From positions 35,822-99,821 of the forward strand of contig NZ_JAUYAF010000051.1 of assembly GCF_030693625.1 (NCBI RefSeq): DNA of 64,000 nucleotides, written 5' to 3'. The position numbers were made by a program, and so were the translations under genes. Under the pieces are notes generated by a model. The model was not told where the DNA came from. It saw only the letters and a list, made by a program, of their open reading frames with translations, and did not search any database. This DNA is from Phenylobacterium sp. (GTDB lineage: Bacteria > Pseudomonadota > Alphaproteobacteria > Caulobacterales > Caulobacteraceae). Below are positions 58,391 to 64,000 of this stretch, piece by piece; positions within the stretch are counted from its first letter, which is position 1; every line of letters begins with the position of its first letter.

Positions 58391-60457
58391 ATGAAGCTGC
58401 TTTTGACCGCGCTGACCGGCGCTCTGCTGCTGGCTCCCATGGCGCACGCCCAGACCCCCGCTGACCCCTTCACCTGGCTGGAGGAGGTCGATGCGCCCAA
58501 GGCTCTCACCTGGGTCGAGGGCCAGAACGCCAGGTCGGCCAAGCGGCTGGAGACCGATCCCCGCTACGCGACCTACCTCGCCGAGGGGCGAGCCATCTTC
58601 ACGGCCAAGGACCGCATCCCGTGGCCGGAGTTCCGGGCCGGCGGAGTGGACAACCTCTGGCAGGACGACGCCCACGTCCACGGCGTCTGGCGCCACGCGA
58701 GCCTGGCCTCCTATCGCAGCGAGGCGCCGGCCTGGGAGACCCTGCTCGACCTGGACGCACTGTCCAAGGCCGAGGGCAGGAACTGGATCTGGAAGGGGGC
58801 GACCTGCCTGAAGCCCGCCGAGAGGCTGTGCCTGGTGAGGCTCTCCGACGGCGGCGGAGACGCGGTGGAGGTTCGCGAGTTCGACACCGCCAGCAAGACC
58901 TTCGTGAGCGGCGGCTTCCGTCTGGCCGAGGGCAAACAGGACGTGGCCTGGCTGGACCGCGACACCCTGGTGGCGGACCGCATCTGGACGCCTGGCGACG
59001 AGACCCCCTCGGGCTATGCCTATGTCGTCAAGACCCTGACCCGCGACGGCCAGGCCCGCGAGGTCTATCGCGGCCTGAAGAGTGACGTCGGGGTCTCACC
59101 CATCGTCCTGCGCGGCGCGGGCGGTCGGGCCGACGGCCTGATGGCCCGCCGGGGGATCACCTTTTTCGAAAACGAGTTCGTGCTGCTGGACGCCGGCAGG
59201 ACGATCCCGGTCGCCCTGCCCCGGCGGGCCGAATACCAGGCCTATGTCGACGGCCAGGTGGTCTTCGATCTGAAGGAGGCCTGGGAGGGCTTCGGCGCCG
59301 GCGCCCTGATCGCCTACGACCTTGCGGCCCTGAAGGCCGGGACCGCCAAGCCGGAGCTGATCTTCCAGCCGGGCCCGCGCCAGGCGACCAGCGAGGTCTA
59401 CGACACCAAGGGCCGGCTGATCGTGAACCTGCTGGACGAGGTGAAGGGCGCGGTCGAAGCCTATGGCCGCAAGGACGGCAAGTGGACGGCCACGCGGCTA
59501 GCCTTGCCGAAGGACGCCACCTTCACGGTGCGCTCCGCCTCTGGGGATGACGACCAGGTCTTCGTCGCCGCCGAGGGTTTCCTTGATCCCACCAGCCTGT
59601 GGCTGGCCGACGCGGCGACCGGCAAGGCGACCCCGGTCAAGACCCTGCCCGCGCGCTTCAACGCCGCCACCCACGAGGTGAAGCAGCACTGGGCGACCTC
59701 GTCGGACGGGGCGAAGATCCCCTATTTCGTGGTGCTGCCCAAGGGCGCGAAGCTGGACGGCTCGCTGCCCACCATCATGTACGGCTATGGCGGGTTCGAG
59801 GTGGCCAAGCCGCCGATCTATCTGCCGGAAATGGGCAAGATCTGGCTGGAACGAGGTGGCGCCTATGTGATCGCCAATATCCGCGGCGGCGGTGAGTTCG
59901 GACCCGCCTGGCACCAGAGCGTGCTGCGGGAGAAACGCCAACTGTCCTTCGACGACTTCGCCGCCGTGGCGAAGGACCTGTCGGCGCGCAAGATCACCTC
60001 GGCGCGCAGGCTCGGCATCTATGGCCGGTCCAACGGCGGGGTGCTGACCACGGTCTCCATGACCCAGCATCCCGAGCTGTGGAACGCCATCGTGGTGGAG
60101 AGCCCGCTGATCGACATGCTGCGCTATCACAAGCTGTCGGCGGGGGCCTCGTGGATCGGGGAATACGGCGATCCAGACGTGCCGGCTGACCGGGCCTTCA
60201 TCGAGACCTACTCAGCCTATGAGAACCTCAAGGCCGGCGTGAAATATCCCGAGCCCTACATCACCACCAACACCCGCGACGACCGGGTCCACCCCGGCCA
60301 TGCGCGGAAGTTCGCCGCCCGGCTGGAGGCCATGGGCGTCCCCTATCTCTACTACGAGCAGACCTTCGGGGGTCACGCCAACGACGCCGATCCGGAGCTG
60401 AACGCCCGCCGCTGGGCCCGCCACTACGTCTACCTGGCTCAGAAGCTGATGGACTGA
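58391..60457 (+). CDS. Secreted prolyl oligopeptidase-family (S9) peptidase
   Basis: A 688-residue periplasmic serine peptidase. Signal peptide at about 1-20 (LTGALLLAPMAHAQ), a seven-bladed propeller (about 60-410), then the alpha/beta hydrolase domain with S547 (YGRSNGGVL), D630/D631 (TRDDRVHPGH) and H662 (GGHAND). GYGGFEVAKPP and RGGGEFGPAWHQ flank the oxyanion site. It cleaves short proline-containing peptides. CCTAGATT ends 6 nt before the ATG; no Shine-Dalgarno. Confidence 0.93.
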   Translation: MKLLLTALTGALLLAPMAHAQTPADPFTWLEEVDAPKALTWVEGQNARSAKRLETDPRYATYLAEGRAIFTAKDRIPWPEFRAGGVDNLWQDDAHVHGVWRHASLASYRSEAPAWETLLDLDALSKAEGRNWIWKGATCLKPAERLCLVRLSDGGGDAVEVREFDTASKTFVSGGFRLAEGKQDVAWLDRDTLVADRIWTPGDETPSGYAYVVKTLTRDGQAREVYRGLKSDVGVSPIVLRGAGGRADGLMARRGITFFENEFVLLDAGRTIPVALPRRAEYQAYVDGQVVFDLKEAWEGFGAGALIAYDLAALKAGTAKPELIFQPGPRQATSEVYDTKGRLIVNLLDEVKGAVEAYGRKDGKWTATRLALPKDATFTVRSASGDDDQVFVAAEGFLDPTSLWLADAATGKATPVKTLPARFNAATHEVKQHWATSSDGAKIPYFVVLPKGAKLDGSLPTIMYGYGGFEVAKPPIYLPEMGKIWLERGGAYVIANIRGGGEFGPAWHQSVLREKRQLSFDDFAAVAKDLSARKITSARRLGIYGRSNGGVLTTVSMTQHPELWNAIVVESPLIDMLRYHKLSAGASWIGEYGDPDVPADRAFIETYSAYENLKAGVKYPEPYITTNTRDDRVHPGHARKFAARLEAMGVPYLYYEQTFGGHANDADPELNARRWARHYVYLAQKLMD

Positions 60458-60507
60458 CGATGCCTGGAGATCACCGCTCCGGAACGTCACGCCGCCTGAA
60501 GCTTTGA

Positions 60508-61077
60508 TCAGACCCGCTCGATCTTCGAGGCGGCCTCGTCGATGGCCGCGGCGATGGCGTCCACCTGCTCCTCGGTCACGCCGCCGCGCTGCATGCGCAG
60601 GCGCAGCGCTGTGCTGAGGTTCTGCATGGCGCGCTGCAATTTGGGACGGGCGCCGGAGGATTGTTCGGCCGCCTCGTCCAGGCGAGCGAAGATGGCGTCC
60701 ACCGAAGGGCGGTTGGCCTCGAGCGCCTCCTTGCCGGCGGCCGTGGCTTCATAGGCCTTACGTCCACCCTCGGCGGCGATGGGAACCACGAAGCCCTCGT
60801 CTTCCAGCAGGGAAAGGGTGGGGTAGATCACGCCTGGGCTCGGCCGATAGGCGCCCCCGGTGCGTTCCTCGAGTTCGCGCATCACTTCGTAGCCATGGCG
60901 CGGCTTCTCGGCCAGCAGGGCCAGGACCAGGAACCGCAGGTCCCCGTGTTCCAGAAGCCGGCCGATGCGGCCGCCACGTTCCCCGCGTCCACCATGACCG
61001 CGAAGGTGTTCGCGCAGGTGTCCGCCGAAGCCATGACGACTGCGATGTTCGTGTTTATGAGAGAAGTGTCGATGCAT
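60508..61077 (-). CDS. PadR-family regulator with His-rich N-terminus
   Basis: A 189-residue regulator. The first 37 residues are rich in His, Arg and Gly (MHRHFSHKHEHRSRHGFGGH), then the PadR winged helix (GDLRFLVLALLAEKPRHGYE, SPGVIYPTLSLLEDEGFVV, GRKAYEATAAGKEAL) and a helical dimer part. The His-rich part could bind metal; PadR proteins usually repress a transporter and themselves. Its upstream region carries AT-rich palindromes (separate entry), suggesting autorepression. No transporter is next to it. Confidence 0.88.
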   Translation of the reverse strand: MHRHFSHKHEHRSRHGFGGHLREHLRGHGGRGERGGRIGRLLEHGDLRFLVLALLAEKPRHGYEVMRELEERTGGAYRPSPGVIYPTLSLLEDEGFVVPIAAEGGRKAYEATAAGKEALEANRPSVDAIFARLDEAAEQSSGARPKLQRAMQNLSTALRLRMQRGGVTEEQVDAIAAAIDEAASKIERV

Positions 61078-61090
61078 TTTCGATCCTATT

Positions 61091-61119
61091 TAGACATATC
61101 GATATTGCAGATATATCTA
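61091..61119 (-). promoter_or_regulatory. Probable operator of the PadR gene
   Basis: TAGACATATC (61091-61100) and GATATATCTA (61110-61119) form a 9-of-10 inverted repeat with a 9-nt spacer, 13 nt upstream of the PadR ATG. A perfect ATATCGATAT (61096-61105) and CGATATATCG (61141-61150) lie in the same stretch, the most AT-rich spot in the window. Confidence 0.55.
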
Positions 61120-61200
61120 ACCCAGATCGGAATTCAATAGCGATATATCGAAATAGATCGCGGCCGGTGGTCCGGGGCGGCGTCACCCGCCCCGGACGCC

Positions 61201-61605
61201 TCAGGCGTGGGAGATGGCGGTCTCGATATCGCCGATGGCGTGACCGGTCAGGTCCTTGGCAAGTTCGCCCAGCAGCTTGGCCTCCAGGGCCTTGTGATAA
61301 TGGCGGCGCAGCTCGCCCAGGGTTTTGGGGGCGGCGATGATGTAGAGGTGCTCCATCTTGCCGGCCAGGGCCTGCTCGTTCAACCAGGCCGCCGTCGCCG
61401 CGGCGAAGCCGTCCTCGCGCTGTTGACCGTCATTCGGGTTGGCAGAGCTGGAATAGTGATGGTCGCCGGAGCTGCGATTGACCTTGCCCAGGGTGGCCGG
61501 CGGCAGGGCCGTGAGCTTGGGATGAACCTCGTCGCCGCCGTTCCGGTAGAGGTGAAGCGTCACGCCGTCCGCGACGGCGACGGTCGTGCCCTTGGGTAGT
61601 TGCAT
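61201..61605 (-). CDS. Host-attachment-family protein
   Basis: A 134-residue cytosolic protein of the family named protein required for attachment to host cells. MQLPKGTTVAVADGVTLHLY at the start, GFAAATAAWLNEQALAGKME, LYIIAAPKTLGELRRHYHKA, and LLGELAKDLTGHAIGDIETA. The name comes from an Agrobacterium phenotype; the fold resembles release-factor-like eRF1 domains, so its real role may be in translation. ATG 61605 chosen by family start. Confidence 0.85.
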   Translation of the reverse strand: MQLPKGTTVAVADGVTLHLYRNGGDEVHPKLTALPPATLGKVNRSSGDHHYSSSANPNDGQQREDGFAAATAAWLNEQALAGKMEHLYIIAAPKTLGELRRHYHKALEAKLLGELAKDLTGHAIGDIETAISHA

Positions 61606-61702
61606 ATTCTTGCTCCGATGGATCGGGGAGAACCCCATGATCGCAACGTCTGACGCGGCCGGTCGGGCCCAACCATGATCTGGCTCAATTGCGGGCCGCC
61701 GC

Positions 61703-62599
61703 TCAGGCGTCCCGCAGGGTCTCCGCCAGCAGTCGGCCCTCGGCGCCCCGACTGGAGCCCGAGCGCCAGGCCACCACAATCTCCCGGCTGGGGTGGTCGG
61801 CCTTTATGTGGCGCACCGCGACGTGGGCGGCCGAGGTCAGGCCCGCCTCCACCGCCATGGCCGGCAGGTAGGTGACGCCCAGACCTGATCCGACCATCTG
61901 CACCAGGGTGGGCAGGGAGGTGGCGGCGAAGGCCTCCTCATCTCCGGTGGCCTTTGGAGGCTTCAGCCCGCACGCCGACAGCACGTGGTCACGCAGGCAG
62001 TGCCCGTCTTCCAGCAGGATCAGATCCTCCCCCTCCATGGCCGATGGCGGGAATTCCAGCTGGTTGGCCAGGGGATGGTCGGCCGGGATAGCCGCCAGCA
62101 GTTCGTCGTCCGAGACATGGGCGTGGGCCAGGCCCTGCATGTCGAAGGGCAGGGCGATCAGGGCCGCGTCGAGCTGGCCGGCCTTCAGGGCGCCGATCAG
62201 GCGCTGGGTCAGGTCCTCGCGCAGGTACAGCCGCAGCTTCGGGAACCGCGACCGCAGCAGGGGCAGGGCCTTGGGCAGCAGGAAGGGGGCGATGGTGGGG
62301 ATGACCCCCAGGCGGAACCGGCCCGTCAGGGGCTGGCTGGCGTTCTTGGCCGCCTGCACCAGTTCCTCGGCCTCGTTGAGGATGGTGTTGGCGCGGGAAA
62401 GCGCGGCCTCTCCCACCGCCGTCAGGATCACGCCCGAGCGGGCGCGGTCCACCACCGGAGCGCCGAGCGTTCGCTCCAGCTCCTGAATGCCCGCCGACAG
62501 GGTGGGCTGGGTGACGTGGGCGGCCTCAGCCGCCTTCCCGAACGCCCCGTGCTCGGCGAGGAGCTTGAGGTACTGCAGTTGGCGGATGGTCGGGAGCAT
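61703..62599 (-). CDS. oxyR: Hydrogen-peroxide-sensing LysR regulator OxyR
   Basis: A 298-residue LysR-type regulator. Winged helix at 1-60 (LQYLKLLAEHGAFGKAAEAA, TQPTLSAGIQELERTLG). The redox cysteines are C201 and C210 in GHCLRDHVLSACG, spaced as C199/C208 of E. coli OxyR. It activates peroxide-defence genes; ahpF lies directly upstream on the same strand. ATG 62599 is the family start. Confidence 0.94.
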   Translation of the reverse strand: MLPTIRQLQYLKLLAEHGAFGKAAEAAHVTQPTLSAGIQELERTLGAPVVDRARSGVILTAVGEAALSRANTILNEAEELVQAAKNASQPLTGRFRLGVIPTIAPFLLPKALPLLRSRFPKLRLYLREDLTQRLIGALKAGQLDAALIALPFDMQGLAHAHVSDDELLAAIPADHPLANQLEFPPSAMEGEDLILLEDGHCLRDHVLSACGLKPPKATGDEEAFAATSLPTLVQMVGSGLGVTYLPAMAVEAGLTSAAHVAVRHIKADHPSREIVVAWRSGSSRGAEGRLLAETLRDA

Positions 62600-62654
62600 G
62601 GGGCACCATGGGCTCAGTCTATCGAAAACCCAATGGGGATTGAGCCCGTCATGT

Positions 62655-62680
62655 CCCTTCTCCCCGGAGGAGGAGAAGGG
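62655..62680. repeat. Palindrome between ahpF and oxyR
   Basis: A 9-bp perfect stem CCCTTCTCC / GGAGAAGGG with an 8-nt loop, 9 nt after the ahpF stop. It is similar to the CTTCTCC-armed elements near 22652 and 22981. It may act as a partial terminator. Confidence 0.5.
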
Positions 62681-62688
62681 GCCCGCGT

Positions 62689-64000
62689 CTAGGCCGCAAC
62701 CGCCTCCGTCGCCTGGGTGGGGAGACGGATGAGGTAGTCGAAGGCCGAAAGCGCCGCCTTGGCGCCGTCGCCGGCGGCGATGACGATCTGCTTGAACGGC
62801 GTGGTGGTGGCATCGCCCGCCGCGAACACGCCGGGGACGGAGGTCGCCCCGTGGCCGTCCACCACGATCTCGCCGCGTGGGGTGAGCGCGATGGCGCCCT
62901 CCAGCCACTCGGTGTTCGGGACCAGGCCGATCTGCACGAAGATCCCCTCGAGTTCGACGGTGTGCAGGCTCTCGGTGGCGCGGTCGCGGTAGACCAGGCC
63001 GCTGACCTTGGCGCCATCGCCCAGGACCTCGGTGGTCAGGGCCGAGGTGATGATGGTGACGTTGGGCAGGCTGGCGAGCTTGCGCTGCAGGACCGCGTCG
63101 GCCCGCAGCTGGCTGTCGTATTCGATCAGGGTGACATGGGCGACGATGCCGGCCAGGTCGATGGCCGCCTCGACACCGCTGTTGCCGCCGCCGATCACCG
63201 CCACGCGCTTGCCCTTGAACAGGGGGCCGTCGCAGTGGGGGCAATAGGCCACGCCGGCGTTGCGGTACTGCTCCTCGCCAGGCACGCCCATCTGCCGCCA
63301 GCGGGCGCCAGGCGCCAGGATCAGGGTCTTGGCCCGCAGGCTCGCGCCGTTCTCCAGAACGATCTCGTTGAGGTCGCCGGCCGCGCGAGCGGGGATCAGC
63401 CTGGCCGCCTTCTGCAGGTTCATCACGTCGACGTCGTAGTCCTTGACGTGGCGTTCCAGGCCGGAGACCAGCTTGGGGCCCTCGGTGTGGGGCACGGAGA
63501 TAAAGTTCTCGATGGCCATGGTGTCCAGCACCTGGCCGCCGAAGCGCTCGGCCGCCAGGCCGGTTACGATGCCCTTGCGCGCGGCATAGACCGCCGCGGC
63601 GGCGCCGGCCGGGCCGCCGCCCACCACCAGCACGTCGAAGACGCCCTTGGCGGCGATCTTCGCCGAGTCACGGGCCGCCGCGCCGGTGTCCAGCTTGGCC
63701 AGGATCTGCTCCAGGCTCATGCGGCCCTGGTCGAAGGCCTCGCCGTTCAGCAGGACGGTGGGGACAGCCATGATCTTGCGCGCCTCGACCTCGTCCTGGA
63801 ACAGGGCGCCGTCGATGGCGGTGTGGCGGATTCGCGGGTTCAGCACGCTCATCAGGTTCAGCGCCTGCACCACGTCGGGGCAGTTCTGGCAGGTGAGCGA
63901 GAAATAGGTCTCGAAGGTGAGGTCGGCGTCGAGCGCCTTCACTTGGTCGATGACCTCGGCCTCCACCCGGGGCGGGTGGCCGCCGGCCTGCAGCAGGGCC
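62689..64000 (-). CDS. ahpF: Alkyl hydroperoxide reductase subunit F, 3' part
   Basis: A flavin disulfide reductase that recycles AhpC. The window holds about 436 codons; the first part (about 85 residues by E. coli length) lies past the right edge. An internal GTG at 63966 is not the start, since [17 protein letters not shown] upstream of it continues the AhpF alignment. Visible: N-terminal CxxC in [20 protein letters not shown] motif [12 protein letters not shown], redox CPHC in [17 protein letters not shown] motif [12 protein letters not shown], and [16 protein letters not shown]. ahpC is not in view. Confidence 0.96.
   Translation of the reverse strand, partial: ALLQAGGHPPRVEAEVIDQVKALDADLTFETYFSLTCQNCPDVVQALNLMSVLNPRIRHTAIDGALFQDEVEARKIMAVPTVLLNGEAFDQGRMSLEQILAKLDTGAAARDSAKIAAKGVFDVLVVGGGPAGAAAAVYAARKGIVTGLAAERFGGQVLDTMAIENFISVPHTEGPKLVSGLERHVKDYDVDVMNLQKAARLIPARAAGDLNEIVLENGASLRAKTLILAPGARWRQMGVPGEEQYRNAGVAYCPHCDGPLFKGKRVAVIGGGNSGVEAAIDLAGIVAHVTLIEYDSQLRADAVLQRKLASLPNVTIITSALTTEVLGDGAKVSGLVYRDRATESLHTVELEGIFVQIGLVPNTEWLEGAIALTPRGEIVVDGHGATSVPGVFAAGDATTTPFKQIVIAAGDGAKAALSAFDYLIRLPTQATEAVAA

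Overview
The window is high-GC alphaproteobacterial chromosome, most likely from the family Caulobacteraceae (Phenylobacterium or Caulobacter; the sequence alone does not settle the genus). The case rests on gene content and layout: rpsU divergent from coq9, a priA / transaldolase-like / DUF484 / xerC block, a sucCD-sucAB-lpd run, DUF2794, a BI-1 (ybhL) gene with an alphaproteobacterial-type leader, many -10 elements resembling the Caulobacter housekeeping consensus GCTAnAWC, and scattered palindromic repeats. Almost all of it is ordinary core chromosome. I saw no prophage, transposase, CRISPR array, tRNA or rRNA.

Layout. 0-6.4 kb: the 5' end of serC with a two-hairpin leader, an EamA exporter, small unknown proteins, a hybrid histidine kinase, an array of three related secreted proteins, and a decayed kinase/acetyltransferase remnant. 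6.3-12.2 kb: a nucleotidyltransferase-like protein, thiD, an SDR, folP, a small protein, ftsH and rpsU (apparent CTG start). 12.4-20.4 kb: coq9, a dienoyl-CoA-isomerase-like crotonase, a pentapeptide-repeat protein, a CorA transporter, a CHAP amidase, TerC and a DHA2 exporter. 20.5-25.4 kb: priA, transaldolase-like, DUF484 and xerC. 25.5-39.3 kb: a TCA block on the minus strand (mdh ... sucC-sucD-sucA-sucB-lpd) with about 3.7 kb of membrane, LytTR, GNAT and LprI-like genes between mdh and sucC. 39.4-46.3 kb: HIT, exported unknowns, a CitE-like lyase, thpR, ybhL, DUF2794, a candidate small RNA and DUF1223. 46.3-52.8 kb: acnA divergent from a cytochrome c maturation operon (ccmA-ccmB-Spy-like-ccmC-ccmD-ccmG). 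52.8-58.3 kb: a MarR regulator with a lysine-rich tail, yciB-ftsY, a UPF0126 channel, and GFA-mtaB-dapF. 58.4-64 kb: an S9 peptidase, a PadR regulator with an AT-rich palindromic operator, a host-attachment-family protein, oxyR and the 3' part of ahpF.

How the genes work together. mdh, acnA, sucABCD and lpd supply much of the oxidative TCA cycle. The ccm operon matures c-type cytochromes for respiration. OxyR and AhpF form a peroxide-response unit. FtsH, FtsY and YciB serve the envelope and secretion. PriA, XerC and the hybrid kinase serve chromosome maintenance and signalling.

The features most worth a second look are RNA-level or small: the leaders of serC and ybhL, a hairpin covering the Shine-Dalgarno of a small membrane protein, paired hairpins between sucD and sucA, a C-rich-loop small RNA candidate, the CTG start of rpsU, a recurring pattern of -10 boxes 6-8 nt before ATG codons that suggests leaderless mRNAs, and the tandem secreted-repeat family at 4.4-6.05 kb. 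I found no clear undescribed multi-gene system; the nearest candidates are that secreted family and the divergent LytTR/DUF2306 pair.
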